A stretch of 21,397 nt of DNA from an uncultured Porphyromonadaceae bacterium (GCA_900548705.1 URLF01000043.1:1-21397), one strand, 5' to 3'. Numbered from the stretch's first letter, positions 1 to 8,812 are shown. The notes: generated by a model from the letters alone, not told the origin. Program-made: numbers and translations.

Positions 1-64
1 AGGATTCAAACCTGTAACCTTCTGATCCGTAGTCAGATGCTCTATTCAGTTGAGCTAGCGAACC
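1..64 (-). tRNA. tRNA-Arg (anticodon ACG), 3' end cut off by the window edge
   Basis: Read on the minus strand, the sequence folds as a tRNA. The acceptor 5' arm is GGTTCGC (64-58), followed by TA and a D-stem GCTC/GAGC. The anticodon stem is TCTGA/TCAGA around loop CTACGGA, giving anticodon ACG (Arg, reading CGN codons). The T-arm begins ACAGG with loop TTTGAAT. The window ends inside the T-stem, so roughly the last 10-12 nt (the rest of the T-stem and the acceptor 3' strand) lie outside. A matching promoter sits just upstream. The identity is read directly from the anticodon; the acceptor pairing cannot be checked here. Confidence 0.93.
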
Positions 65-91
65 AACCTTTTATTATCGGTTTTGCGACTG

Positions 92-122
92 CAAAGTTAC
101 AACAGTTTTTGGAATCTGCAAA
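92..122 (-). promoter_or_regulatory. Bacteroidota-type promoter for tRNA-Arg
   Basis: On the minus strand, TTTG (122-119) is followed by exactly 19 nt and then TAACTTTG (99-92). This fits the Bacteroidota consensus TTTG-N19-21-TAnnTTTG. Transcription would start around 84-88, about 20 nt before the mature tRNA 5' end. Confidence 0.8.
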
Positions 123-238
123 ATTTTATCGCAACTTTTTTCTGTTCTTTTTTCATTTGGGCCGTTTTTCTTTGTGAAGACCAAGGAGAATGGGTTGAAT
201 ACCAGCGTAAAGCCTGTATTAAAAACCTGTATTATATG

Positions 239-278
239 ACAAAGGCCGCGTCAACTCTGATGCAGACGCGGCCTTTGT
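239..278 (-). terminator. Strong hairpin terminator downstream of the 5'-nucleotidase gene
   Basis: A perfect 14-bp inverted repeat (ACAAAGGCCGCGTC at 239-252, GACGCGGCCTTTGT at 265-278) encloses a 12-nt loop. The stem is GC-rich in the middle with A/T-rich ends. It lies about 70 nt after the minus-strand 5'-nucleotidase stop and before the tRNA promoter, so it would separate the two units. The 3' U-run is short (TTTGT) in either direction. The rest of 65-350 holds only the tRNA promoter and AT-rich sequence; I see no gene there. Confidence 0.75.
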
Positions 279-350
279 ATCTATTCCTTAATACAGACTC
301 AATATATGACTAAAATACATATTTAATATATAACTGAGACGTCACATATA

Positions 351-1868
351 TTATTTGACGGGATTGAAGCGGGACTTGTCGGAGGGATTTATCTTCTTGC
401 CGCCACGCTGCTTTATATAATTAATGAGGTCGTCATAGACGATGTTCTCGGAGCGGGCAATGATTTTGCCATGCTTAAGAGGCTCCATATAGTCGCCGCC
501 ACCCGCGAGGTAGTCTATGGTTGCCACCTTATATGTTTCCTCAGGATCAATAGGCTGACCGTCCACAGTGAATGATGTCACCTTCTTTGTCAGAGGATCA
601 TAGGTAACTTCCACACTCTCGCTGACTCCGTCTCCGTCGCGCGACGCATAGACATCCATAGCATCCGCAAGGTCTTTACCGGAGAGTTCCATAACAAGAA
701 TCTTGTTGGTGAACGGTTGCATCGAGATAATCATCCCCTGGGTGATGTCCCCTTTGGGCAACCCGCGACGAAGACTTCCGACATTCATCAAGGCCAGGTC
801 GACAGGCTCTCCCGCAAGCTGTCCTCCACGTTCGGCGACAAAATCGCTGACAAAATTCAACAGCCCGGGACGGTCATTAGGCAGTTCGCGCGCACTTTTA
901 CCTATCACCTTCCCCATCAGGTCATCCACACCCTTGCGATAGGGAGCGACCATCTCGGCAAGAGACTCATCGACCTGTCGGTCATATTCCTTGCCAAGTC
1001 TCACCTGACGGTAAGCGGGCAGTTTGCTGCCGATGCTGTCAAGGTCTATGGTCACCTCGGTGATATATTCCCCGGACTTAGCATTCTGGGTCACAAGGAC
1101 AGAATCTCCCACGGCGTTGACAATCCATTCACGTCCGCTTCCGGGAGAGAGCAGCGTATGGGAATGTCCCCCAAGGACAATATCAATATCCCTCGTGTTC
1201 CTTATAATATCCTGATCCGAGGGTGAAGGGACATTCTCATATCCCAGATGGGACACAGCCACAACCATGTCGGCCCCCTCCTGGTGCTTGAGCCACCAAG
1301 CAGCGGCATTGGCCGCCTCAACCGCATCAAGATATTTGACCCCGTCGGCATTTCCGGCAGCAATCATCCCCTCCGGGTCAAGGTTCAAGGCGATGAAACC
1401 AACCTTATGGCCATCGTAATCGTAAATCCTGAACGGCTTGAAGAGCTTTCCGACCGCGCTGTCCGAGAACTCATAATTGGTGGCGAGCCAGTCGGCATCG
1501 CTCATCGCGACATTCCGGGCCATCGCCTCCATTCCATTGTCGAAGTCATGGTTTCCAAGGATGGCGATGTCATAACCGAGATTGTTCATCGCCTTCATCT
1601 CCACCTCTCCGCCGTAGAGGGTGAAAAACAAGGTCCCCTGAACAGCATCCCCGGCATCGACAAGCAGCACATCGGGACGGGCTGCCCTTACGCTGTCGAC
1701 AAACACCTTACGGCGCTGCACACCCCCATATCCCTTATCCGTGGGGTCTATCTGGCTGTGTGTATCGTTTGTCTGCAATATGACAAGCTCACGCCCCTCG
1801 GCCACGAACATCCCGCAGACACAGACACCCGCGAGAAGCGCGCCTTTAATCAATTTCATATTTTTCAT
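351..1868 (-). CDS. Periplasmic 5'-nucleotidase / UshA-family metallophosphoesterase
   Basis: An exported two-domain nucleotidase that removes phosphate from nucleotides (UshA/2',3'-cyclic phosphodiesterase family) for purine/pyrimidine and phosphate salvage. The 505-aa protein starts with a signal peptide (about residues 1-25). The calcineurin-like metal site is complete: D35/H37 in TNDTHSQ, D74 in DAGD, N106/H107 in GNHD, H207 in SHLG, and H235/H237 in GGHSH. The C-terminal nucleotidase domain shows NVGSLR (362-367), the substrate-stacking region around QPFTN (384-388), and YLAGGGDY (453-460). NVGSLR replaces the more usual NGGG.R form. The ATG at 1868 is preferred over a TTG two codons upstream because it gives a clean signal peptide; ATG 1859 is possible. 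The start lies 12 nt after the upstream gene's stop, so the two are probably co-transcribed. Exact substrate preference cannot be told from sequence. Confidence 0.92.
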   Translation of the reverse strand: MKNMKLIKGALLAGVCVCGMFVAEGRELVILQTNDTHSQIDPTDKGYGGVQRRKVFVDSVRAARPDVLLVDAGDAVQGTLFFTLYGGEVEMKAMNNLGYDIAILGNHDFDNGMEAMARNVAMSDADWLATNYEFSDSAVGKLFKPFRIYDYDGHKVGFIALNLDPEGMIAAGNADGVKYLDAVEAANAAAWWLKHQEGADMVVAVSHLGYENVPSPSDQDIIRNTRDIDIVLGGHSHTLLSPGSGREWIVNAVGDSVLVTQNAKSGEYITEVTIDLDSIGSKLPAYRQVRLGKEYDRQVDESLAEMVAPYRKGVDDLMGKVIGKSARELPNDRPGLLNFVSDFVAERGGQLAGEPVDLALMNVGSLRRGLPKGDITQGMIISMQPFTNKILVMELSGKDLADAMDVYASRDGDGVSESVEVTYDPLTKKVTSFTVDGQPIDPEETYKVATIDYLAGGGDYMEPLKHGKIIARSENIVYDDLINYIKQRGGKKINPSDKSRFNPVK

Positions 1869-1880
1869 GATCAAATCAAT

Positions 1881-4800
1881 TTAAATCGTCCTTGATTTCC
1901 TTGCCTTCTCCAGTTCCGCCTGATCTGATTTCTTCTTCAACGGGAGGGTTGAAGTGTCCTGGCGGACAAACACCGAACCATCGGCCATCCTGACAAGCCC
2001 TTTGTACGGCTTGACAGAGACCACAGCGAAGCAATGGTCGTCGATGTCGTCAAACTCAAGCGCGACAAGCGAGGGATAGACCTGAGTCCCCTCGATGGCG
2101 AGTCCGAACTGGTCGCGCAACACCTTGCAGAACCGCAGGCTGAACTTGTCTTTCACATCCTGGAGGTCATATTCCTCAAAGCCATTATTGATATAGACGA
2201 AGTCATTCACCAGCCCACGGGGCACACCAGTATTGGCCACTCCTATATATAACGTTCCACCCTCGGAATTGAGCATGCCGCAGATGACCTGGGCAATCTC
2301 CAACCCCTGTTTTTTCTCGTCAGCCTTCATATTGTTGCCAGCCGGATAGACCAGCGACTCCTTGAACTCATGATACTGGTCCTCGCTGGCATTCACACGC
2401 GACACATCGATATCAGGCATCCGCAGGCTCAGCAAATCGTAAATCGACCGCTTCAGTTCCTGACGCAAAGAATTGAGTTTCAATCCACGGAGCATATTAT
2501 AAGAGACAACCATCCGCTTTAACGCCCCCGTCATGGAGGTGTCACGGTCATCAGGCAACGTCACCGCTTCCCCCATCGCCGGGGCATCGAGCAGCGACAG
2601 CGTCTTGAGAATCTCCATCCTCCGCGCAAGGTCAGCATCATTCCCCGGGAACATCTCCACCCTGCGTCCAAGTTCGGCCACACCAGCACGGTCAACGCGT
2701 CCGTCAATCACAAACCTCGACAACCCTTCGACCATCGCCTGTTTAAGTTCGAGAAACTGCGCACGGTAAGTGTCGCCGGTCAGCAACGCGAGCAACCTCG
2801 CAGCAGCCAGGAGGGTGTAAGTCTCCGTGATATTGTCGCGGGAGACGAAAGCCATCGCGTCAAGCACACGCGAAAGCCCGTTGACCGCCTCAGCCGTGAG
2901 ATAACTGTCGGGAATCTGCTCCACCTGAGCCTCATCTGCCGGCATCTCCGCCCCGTCAGACTTCGGACGCGTGTCAATCCAGACACGTCCGCCGCTCACC
3001 ACAGTAAGCAGATAATGGAACGCATCCCTGACGGCACGGTAATTCTCCACCGGATTACTCTCCGGGATATGCTCCTCGAATCTGGCGACAATATAGGGTT
3101 TGTTGTTTTTCTTGTTTCGGCTGATATCGCTTACAGTGACAATCACCTTCTGCCCCTGGTGAAGCTCCTCACCGTTCTTGTAAATCAACACCGGGTAACC
3201 ACCGTCAGTGACAGCAAGGCAAGACTCGCCGAGATCTTTGGTGATCACAGCCTCCATCTGGGAATTTTCCTCTCTGTCCTCCTGGGCGAGCCTCATGATT
3301 TCCTCATCGACCTCCTTCTCCATCGACAACCGGAAACGCCCGTCGGGCAACACACCCGTCACCCGTCCGCGGAACAACATCGGCCCCTCCTTGAGCCAGA
3401 AGGTCTCAACATATGGCGATACAGGATAAAGCACGATGTCGCGGGTGTTGATTACCGCCGTTCCCTCATAGGCCGGGTCTTCTATCTCACAGATGAAAGT
3501 GAACTTGTCATTCTCCTCCCCTCCCACAATCCGGAAAGTGACCTCGTCATCCACAACCGGCACAATCTTCTTGATCTCGGCGGCTTTGGCGACAACATCG
3601 GGCACCACCTTCTGGTCAGGATCAAACAGGCTGTTCTCCAGCTCCCTCCACATGACATGGTGATGTGTGAGATTCTGGTCGTCGGCCGACGTGCGGTCAT
3701 CAAGCCGCCCGTTCAGGCAAACCGAAAACGCCATTTCGTCGGAAAGGGGGACAGACAGCATCTCCCGTGTCTCGCTTCCGGTGACCACAGGAGCCACGGA
3801 AATCCTGCCACCCCTGACGGTAAGCGACGCGTTCGGCCCTTCAAAAGAGCTGAGAGATTTCTGACGCGACACACCCCGATGATAACGGTAAAGTCCGCTC
3901 AGGTTGGCATAACAGAGACGGTTGACATCATCCAGGTCTTTCCAGTTATACTCCAGCGGCATGTCAAAATTATCGGTCAACGCACCGACAGCCTTTTCGG
4001 CAAGCACGGCCACCGGTTTGCCAATCAGCAGCATCGCCAGTGTGTAGAGACGGCCACGGTATAGATTCCAGCGGCCATACTCCTTGTTCTGCGTGAGCAG
4101 CAGCAATATGGCGATGGCCTCTATCAGCTCGCGCAAAGCGTCATGACTTGAAGTGTTGACAAACTTGCTCTCATTGTCAATGAAAATCCGCAACATCAGA
4201 ATGAATCCGTCGGCGAACTCATTGAGGAAACGGGCATCGGAATGATGGTCACGGATAATCTTGAATATCTCCCAGATATAGTCGTGGACATAGGAGTTTT
4301 TCAGCGTGAACAACGCCATCATCAGCCTCATCTTCTTTTCCGGCTTGTAGAGCCATCCGGTAGACCTCAACGAGGCCAGGGTCTGGGTGATGAACTCCAC
4401 ATCCTCACCCTGTGAAATCAGTCTCGCCGCGTGGAGGTAGTCCTCACATCCGAGGATGACATCCGACAGACGTTCCTGCATCCGGCGACGCTCGTCCATC
4501 GGGAACACGTTGAGATATTCCGAACGCTCAATCAGCGACAGAGCAAGCTCCTTGACCTGCCCGAGCAACATAGTCCGGAACCATTCCCCGCGCCTGAACC
4601 ACATCGGAATATTGTTTGTCACAGTCTCCATCGCCGCCAGCAGCCATTCTGGATTTCCCTCGTCAAACCGGCTCCTGGCATCGTCAAAAACCGGATTGGA
4701 CATCATTCGGCTGAAGAAACCTGACCAGGAGAGCAAACGCGCCCCTTTCAGCTCCTTGATATCAGCCATGGAAAATCTCGGCACCGATTCCTTTTCCTTG

Positions 4801-5222
4801 ACATATTCAAGCCGGAGCTGCCCCTTTTCAGTAGACAACACCTTGCAGGTTATTCGCTGGAACCGCTCGAATTTAACCCCTCCGAGGTCTATCGGGTAGA
4901 ATGTAAGTCCACGGGCATCATCCCTGACCGACACATGCGCGGCGGCATTGGAGTCCTGTCTCATCACCCTGAATCTGTATTCCTTCCCCTCCTCGTAAAT
5001 TTCAGGCACAACCGAATTCAAATCCTGCTCAAAGCGGTCATTACCCTTATAGACGCAGACTATCTTGTCAGGTATGTCGGTAATCTGAAATTCAAACGGT
5101 TTCACTATATAGGGAGTCGCCGATGCCGGGTCACGAACCCTGAACACCAATTTTCCGGATTCCCTCGATTTTTCAAATTCGTTTTCTTTGAATGTATATA
5201 GTTTTCCTACTTCAAAAGCCAT
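1881..5222 (-). CDS. Large multi-domain protein with C-terminal AlbA_2 (Schlafen-like) domain
   Basis: A 1113-residue soluble protein without signal peptide or membrane segments. Residues about 943-1095 match the AlbA_2 / divergent AAA-4 family: HEFKESL near 951, NSEGGTLYIGVANTG near 985-999, and GSVFVRQDT near the end. This domain occurs in putative nucleic-acid-binding or ATP-binding regulators and in Schlafen-like proteins. The first 150 residues and about 550-730 contain short beta-rich modules (for example FRGRVTGVLPDGRFRL and GQKVIVTVSDIS) that resemble OB/S1-type folds. Residues about 170-450 look all-helical. I infer nucleic-acid binding; the activity is unknown. ATG 5222 is chosen over an in-frame TTG at 5228. 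The gene has its own promoter (5267-5297) and is followed after 12 nt by the 5'-nucleotidase. Confidence 0.85.
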   Translation of the reverse strand: MAFEVGKLYTFKENEFEKSRESGKLVFRVRDPASATPYIVKPFEFQITDIPDKIVCVYKGNDRFEQDLNSVVPEIYEEGKEYRFRVMRQDSNAAAHVSVRDDARGLTFYPIDLGGVKFERFQRITCKVLSTEKGQLRLEYVKEKESVPRFSMADIKELKGARLLSWSGFFSRMMSNPVFDDARSRFDEGNPEWLLAAMETVTNNIPMWFRRGEWFRTMLLGQVKELALSLIERSEYLNVFPMDERRRMQERLSDVILGCEDYLHAARLISQGEDVEFITQTLASLRSTGWLYKPEKKMRLMMALFTLKNSYVHDYIWEIFKIIRDHHSDARFLNEFADGFILMLRIFIDNESKFVNTSSHDALRELIEAIAILLLLTQNKEYGRWNLYRGRLYTLAMLLIGKPVAVLAEKAVGALTDNFDMPLEYNWKDLDDVNRLCYANLSGLYRYHRGVSRQKSLSSFEGPNASLTVRGGRISVAPVVTGSETREMLSVPLSDEMAFSVCLNGRLDDRTSADDQNLTHHHVMWRELENSLFDPDQKVVPDVVAKAAEIKKIVPVVDDEVTFRIVGGEENDKFTFICEIEDPAYEGTAVINTRDIVLYPVSPYVETFWLKEGPMLFRGRVTGVLPDGRFRLSMEKEVDEEIMRLAQEDREENSQMEAVITKDLGESCLAVTDGGYPVLIYKNGEELHQGQKVIVTVSDISRNKKNNKPYIVARFEEHIPESNPVENYRAVRDAFHYLLTVVSGGRVWIDTRPKSDGAEMPADEAQVEQIPDSYLTAEAVNGLSRVLDAMAFVSRDNITETYTLLAAARLLALLTGDTYRAQFLELKQAMVEGLSRFVIDGRVDRAGVAELGRRVEMFPGNDADLARRMEILKTLSLLDAPAMGEAVTLPDDRDTSMTGALKRMVVSYNMLRGLKLNSLRQELKRSIYDLLSLRMPDIDVSRVNASEDQYHEFKESLVYPAGNNMKADEKKQGLEIAQVICGMLNSEGGTLYIGVANTGVPRGLVNDFVYINNGFEEYDLQDVKDKFSLRFCKVLRDQFGLAIEGTQVYPSLVALEFDDIDDHCFAVVSVKPYKGLVRMADGSVFVRQDTSTLPLKKKSDQAELEKARKSRTI

Positions 5223-5266
5223 AAACAAATAGATTGAAACATTGACACATTATTATAATATATCTG

Positions 5267-5297
5267 CAAAGATACGTCAATCTGCCGCCCCGACAAA
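5267..5297 (-). promoter_or_regulatory. Promoter for the AlbA_2 gene / 5'-nucleotidase operon
   Basis: On the minus strand, TTTG (5297-5294), a 19-nt spacer and TATCTTTG (5274-5267) give a perfect Bacteroidota promoter. The transcript would begin near 5260, about 38 nt before the ATG at 5222. It is divergent from the promoter at 5337-5369. Confidence 0.8.
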
Positions 5298-5336
5298 ATA
5301 TAAATATCCGACCAAACGGAATATTCCTGAATTTTG

Positions 5337-5369
5337 TTGTTAAATAATATAAAAAGGTGTGTAACTTTG
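5337..5369 (+). promoter_or_regulatory. Promoter for the lipoprotein-ABC-FtsX operon
   Basis: TAACTTTG at 5362-5369 matches the -7 consensus. TTG at 5337-5339 lies 22 nt upstream, and a TTTTG at 5332-5336 lies slightly further away. The predicted start near 5376 leaves a leader of about 58 nt. It is back to back with the minus-strand promoter, so one regulator bound at about 5275-5335 could affect both units. Confidence 0.7.
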
Positions 5370-5434
5370 CACCGTGAATCCCGCCGACGGCTCATAGTCG
5401 CCACCAACACGGGGCTGAATCAAGAAACAACAAA

Positions 5435-6841
5435 ATGGCTTCAATCCTGAAAAAAACATTATCGCCGCTATTCTGCGCGTTAATCCTCCTCTCCCTGACC
5501 TCCTGCGGCAAGGAGACCGCCGAGAACCCTGTCGAGGCAGTGCCCCCGGGTTCCACCCAGGTAACCGTCATCGACCTCGAAGCGCTCGCCACCGCCAACG
5601 GGGCTGAAAGCCTGACCGCGGACAACAACCTCACCCCCGCCGCCGAGGAGGCCATAGCCTCGATGCTCCCCGGCGACCTGCACCGTCCCCTCGCGGCTGT
5701 CCTCTCATCCGGGAATGCCGGGGTGGACACCAACGGGGCAGTGCTGTTCACAACCCAGAAAGGTTACAGCGGAATCATCATGAAAGTAAACTCCCGGGAG
5801 CTCCTGGCAGAGTCACTCCTCCCCTACCGCGATGAGCCGTCAGACCAGGGGGATTACGACATGTATACCACCGGTCGCCGTGTGATAGCCCTCTCCGACC
5901 ATTTTTGTGTGATAGCCCCCGACGCGGCTACCGTCAAGACCGTCGGGGAACGTACCGGAGGCCATCTGATTTCCGAGATGGTAGGCATAAATGAATTTCT
6001 CGCGTCCAAGGATAACGCCATCCGCTCCGCACGTCGTGCCTCAGACATTTTCGGCAAGAAGATGGAAGGGGTATGGCTCTGCACCGGCATACGTTTCAAC
6101 GACAGTTCGGTGACAGCCAACATCTCGGCCATGTATCCCGACGGGGAACCCGACTCGATAGGCGCGAGAATCGCCGGTAAAATCGACCCCGACGTGCTGG
6201 CCTTCGTGCCTGAGGGCACCTCACTCGTCATCGCCAGCGGTCTGCAGGAGGAAGCGACAAAACTTTTCGGAATCGAAGACCTCGTTAAAAACTATTTCCC
6301 CGGGGAGGTAGTGATGTCGAAAACCGGCACCACCCTCTGGTATGCCCGTCCGGCAGGTACCATCACCGAGGAGAATCTCTTCTCCCCCCAGGTATGGAAC
6401 TTCGCCGGTGCGCTCCAGATGCCCCAGGATGATGGTGACCGTGCCGTCCGCAACCTTCAGACCAAGAACAACGGACTCGCCCGTCTTGATCCCGCCACCG
6501 GATGTTACACTATGACAAGCGGCGACGCGTCACTATCATACGGCTACATTGACGGCTATTTCGTCCAGTCTGCCAACGGCCCGATCACCTACGGGAATTC
6601 CAATCCCTTAACCCAGGATTTCCAGGGAGCGAGACTCGCCGCCATAATCGACATTCCGGGGACAAGTTCGCTCCGCACAGCCACCGGGCTCCCCTGCGGG
6701 GCCTCCCTCGCCGTCAAAGTCACGACAGAAGACATCCACGCCAAACTCTCATTCTACGGCAATCCCCGTCCGGTGTTGTCCACCATCAATGCCATCCCGG
6801 CATTGCGCAATATCCTACCCTTCCTGCTCGGCACAAAATGA
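5435..6841 (+). CDS. Lipoprotein of unknown function, DUF4836-like
   Basis: A 468-aa lipoprotein. A type II signal peptide ends at lipobox LTSC with the acylated cysteine at position 24. The following residues, G-K-E, partly fit the Bacteroidota lipoprotein export signal (charged residues soon after Cys), so surface display is possible. The mature part begins with a segment (TQVTVIDLEALATANG, then a helical stretch, then AVLFTTQKGYSGIIMKV) that resembles the DUF4836 family of Bacteroidales lipoproteins. That family call is from memory of its style, not a search. No catalytic motif is visible. The stop codon overlaps the ATPase start (ATGA at 6838-6841), which implies translational coupling, so the lipoprotein is likely a partner of the ABC module. 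Confidence 0.8.
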   Translation: MASILKKTLSPLFCALILLSLTSCGKETAENPVEAVPPGSTQVTVIDLEALATANGAESLTADNNLTPAAEEAIASMLPGDLHRPLAAVLSSGNAGVDTNGAVLFTTQKGYSGIIMKVNSRELLAESLLPYRDEPSDQGDYDMYTTGRRVIALSDHFCVIAPDAATVKTVGERTGGHLISEMVGINEFLASKDNAIRSARRASDIFGKKMEGVWLCTGIRFNDSSVTANISAMYPDGEPDSIGARIAGKIDPDVLAFVPEGTSLVIASGLQEEATKLFGIEDLVKNYFPGEVVMSKTGTTLWYARPAGTITEENLFSPQVWNFAGALQMPQDDGDRAVRNLQTKNNGLARLDPATGCYTMTSGDASLSYGYIDGYFVQSANGPITYGNSNPLTQDFQGARLAAIIDIPGTSSLRTATGLPCGASLAVKVTTEDIHAKLSFYGNPRPVLSTINAIPALRNILPFLLGTK

Positions 6842-7500
6842 AAACAGCGACCCGGTTAATTCTCCGCGACATGCTCCCGATGGCATTCGCCTCCGAGCCT
6901 GAACGTCATTCCGCTTCCGACATATGGTTGAAGCCCGGTATGGAATTCATCACGGGAGAAAGGTATCTGGTCAGGTCTGAATCGGGGGGAGGGAAGTCAT
7001 CGCTGTGCAGTTACCTCCACGGCAACCGCGACGACTATTCCGGGACGCTCATGATCGGAGACCGGGATGCGCGTCATCTCTCCGTCAGGGATTGGACAAC
7101 ACTCAGACGCGAAACCCTCGCTTACCTCCCGCAGGACATGGGACTCTTCCCCACCCTGACAGCCATTGAGAACGTGAGACTGAAAAACCGGCTCACAAAC
7201 CACAAAACTGAAGAGGAGATAATGGAAATGCTCGACACTGTCGGTGTCGGCCACCTCGCCGACCGTCCCGCCGGGAAACTTTCCATCGGTCAACAACAGC
7301 GCGTGGCGTTGGTCAGGACATTGTGCCAGCCATTCTCCATCCTGTTGCTCGACGAACCTGTCAGCCATCTCGACAGCGAGGCCAATCTCTCCATCTCATC
7401 GCTTGTCGACCGGGAAGCCGCCGAGAAAAACGCCACAGTGATTGTCACCTCTGTCGGCAATGACCTGATGCTCGACGGTTGCCGACAACTCTCACTCTGA
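6838..7500 (+). CDS. ABC transporter ATP-binding protein (MacB/LolD-like), degenerate motifs
   Basis: A 220-aa single nucleotide-binding domain that would power the FtsX-like permease encoded next. Visible motifs: Walker A SESGGGKSS (47-55), in which the first glycine of GxxGxGK is Ser47; Q-loop glutamine Q99 in YLPQD; signature LSIGQ (148-152); Walker B ILLLDEP (168-174) with catalytic E173; and D-loop SHLD (176-179). The H-loop histidine expected after the last strand (VTH) is replaced by Ser205 in IVTSVG. ATP binding looks retained. The missing switch histidine suggests weak or unusual hydrolysis, or a protein acting mainly by binding and dimerising. The ATG overlaps the lipoprotein stop (ATGA), and the stop is 29 nt before the permease ATG. 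The family call is firm; the substrate is unknown. Confidence 0.88.
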   Translation: MKTATRLILRDMLPMAFASEPERHSASDIWLKPGMEFITGERYLVRSESGGGKSSLCSYLHGNRDDYSGTLMIGDRDARHLSVRDWTTLRRETLAYLPQDMGLFPTLTAIENVRLKNRLTNHKTEEEIMEMLDTVGVGHLADRPAGKLSIGQQQRVALVRTLCQPFSILLLDEPVSHLDSEANLSISSLVDREAAEKNATVIVTSVGNDLMLDGCRQLSL

Positions 7501-7529
7501 CCCACCTCCACCCTATCGCATTCATCACC

Positions 7530-8711
7530 ATGGTCTGGAAACTATTAAGAACACATCTGAACGGATGGCAAATAGCCGCCTACACCGCCGCCAACCTCAT
7601 AGGAATGATTATCGTCGGAATGGCGATGCAGATTTACCGCGATGTGGTTCCTGCCGACAACGGTTCAGCCTCCGACCCCTTGGGCGACATCCGCTACTCG
7701 GTGGTGTCACGCCCTGCGCGGACATCCTTTTTCGGCACCTCCACCCAAGGCATCACTGAGGAAGAAATCAACGACATAACCCGGCAGCCATGGGCCGCCT
7801 CCGCAGCGCCATTCATTCCCGCCGGATTCGATGTCACCGTAGGTCTATCATTCGGGGGAAGCGGCTTCTCGACCGCCCTGTTTTTCGAGGGTGTACCTGA
7901 CGAATACCTCGATGTGAAACCCCAAGGATGGGGGTTTGACCCGGCCAAACCGGAAATCCCCATAATCCTGCCGCGCGACTATCTCACCCTATACAACTTC
8001 GGCTTCGCCCCCACTCGTGGCCTCCCCACAATCGACGAACACACCGCCTCCATGGCACCCCTGAAAGTCACAATCAGCGGCAACGGTATCTCGAAATCAT
8101 TCCCGGGAAGAATCGTCGGTTTCTCCTCACGGCTCAACACCATCGCCGTACCGGAGGATTTCGTCATATGGGCCAACGGCATCTTCTCCCCCGGCGAACC
8201 TCCGGTGCCAACCCGTGTCATAATCAAGATGTCCGATCCCGGCAATCCCGAGATGTCCCGCTATCTCGCCTCCCACGAGCTTGAGGAATCTGCCGCCGGA
8301 GAGACCGCTTCAAGGCTCACCCATTTCCTGCGGATAGCCGCTGGAGCCGTAATCGGTGTCGGATTGCTCATATCCCTCCTTTCGGCAGGGATGCTGATTC
8401 TCAGCGTCTTCCTCCTGCTCCAGAAGAGCCGGTCAACATTGGCCGGACTCATGAACCTCGGGTATTCCCCAAAGAAACTCGCCGGATATTATTTCAGGTT
8501 CATCCTCGGGGTGAATGCCATTGTCCTGCTACTCTCCGCCGCCGCCATAGTCGCGGCCACATCCGTATGGCAGGCCAAACTCACCGACCTAGGCATAAAT
8601 GCCGCCACGGTCTGGCCGACTGTCGCCGTCATGGCTGTCATCCTGGGGCTGCTGACCGCATTCAGCGGCTGCGTCACATGGCGCGTAATACGCAAAATAT
8701 GGCGTGAATGA
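7530..8711 (+). CDS. FtsX-like ABC transporter permease
   Basis: A 393-aa inner-membrane protein with MacB/FtsX topology. One transmembrane segment lies near the N-terminus (about 12-35). A large extracytoplasmic domain follows (about 36-265). Three more membrane segments come at about 266-296, 320-347 and 361-387, with the typical cytoplasmic loop between the second and third (LQKSRSTLAGLMNLGYSPKKL), which normally contacts the ATPase. Four-segment permeases of this type move lipoproteins or peptides, or transmit signals across the membrane, rather than forming classical channels. I prefer ATG 7530 over an in-frame TTG at 7479, which lies inside the ATPase gene. It is the last gene of the three-gene operon; no clear hairpin terminator follows before the next promoter. 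Confidence 0.87.
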   Translation: MVWKLLRTHLNGWQIAAYTAANLIGMIIVGMAMQIYRDVVPADNGSASDPLGDIRYSVVSRPARTSFFGTSTQGITEEEINDITRQPWAASAAPFIPAGFDVTVGLSFGGSGFSTALFFEGVPDEYLDVKPQGWGFDPAKPEIPIILPRDYLTLYNFGFAPTRGLPTIDEHTASMAPLKVTISGNGISKSFPGRIVGFSSRLNTIAVPEDFVIWANGIFSPGEPPVPTRVIIKMSDPGNPEMSRYLASHELEESAAGETASRLTHFLRIAAGAVIGVGLLISLLSAGMLILSVFLLLQKSRSTLAGLMNLGYSPKKLAGYYFRFILGVNAIVLLLSAAAIVAATSVWQAKLTDLGINAATVWPTVAVMAVILGLLTAFSGCVTWRVIRKIWRE

Positions 8712-8742
8712 CCAACTTTTCGCACCTTATCATTGTTTGCAT

Positions 8743-8773
8743 TTTGCATTTATAGCCGTTTTTGTTAATTTTG
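8743..8773 (+). promoter_or_regulatory. Promoter for the RelA/SpoT-family gene
   Basis: TTTG (8743-8746), a 19-nt spacer and TAATTTTG (8766-8773) form a consensus Bacteroidota promoter. The expected start near 8780 gives a leader of about 33 nt to the ATG at 8813. This supports ATG 8813 over the TTG at 8762, which lies upstream of the -7 box. Confidence 0.8.
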
Positions 8774-8812
8774 CGAACACAACCGCAGTCCACGATTCAT
8801 CCAAGGTGCGTT

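Noticed and set aside
213..234. Direct repeat CCTGTATTA (213-221 and 226-234)
   Set aside because: Two short copies in AT-rich intergenic DNA, with no sign of an array or mobile element ends.
83..313. 76-codon open frame on the plus strand between the tRNA and the 5'-nucleotidase gene
   Set aside because: It overlaps the tRNA promoter and runs through the terminator hairpin at 239-278, has a low-complexity Phe-rich start, and resembles no known protein.
1248..1895. 215-codon plus-strand open frame opposite the 5'-nucleotidase gene
   Set aside because: Antisense to conserved metal-binding motifs of the nucleotidase; no promoter or domain supports it.
3015..4064. 349-codon plus-strand open frame opposite the AlbA_2 gene
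   Set aside because: Composition is that of an antisense shadow (His/Arg/Pro-rich, no domain), and the minus-strand gene across it is continuous and has recognisable domains and a promoter.
8762..8812. Upstream TTG start for the RSH gene
   Set aside because: It lies before the -7 box at 8766-8773, so it would not be in the main transcript; ATG 8813 is preferred.
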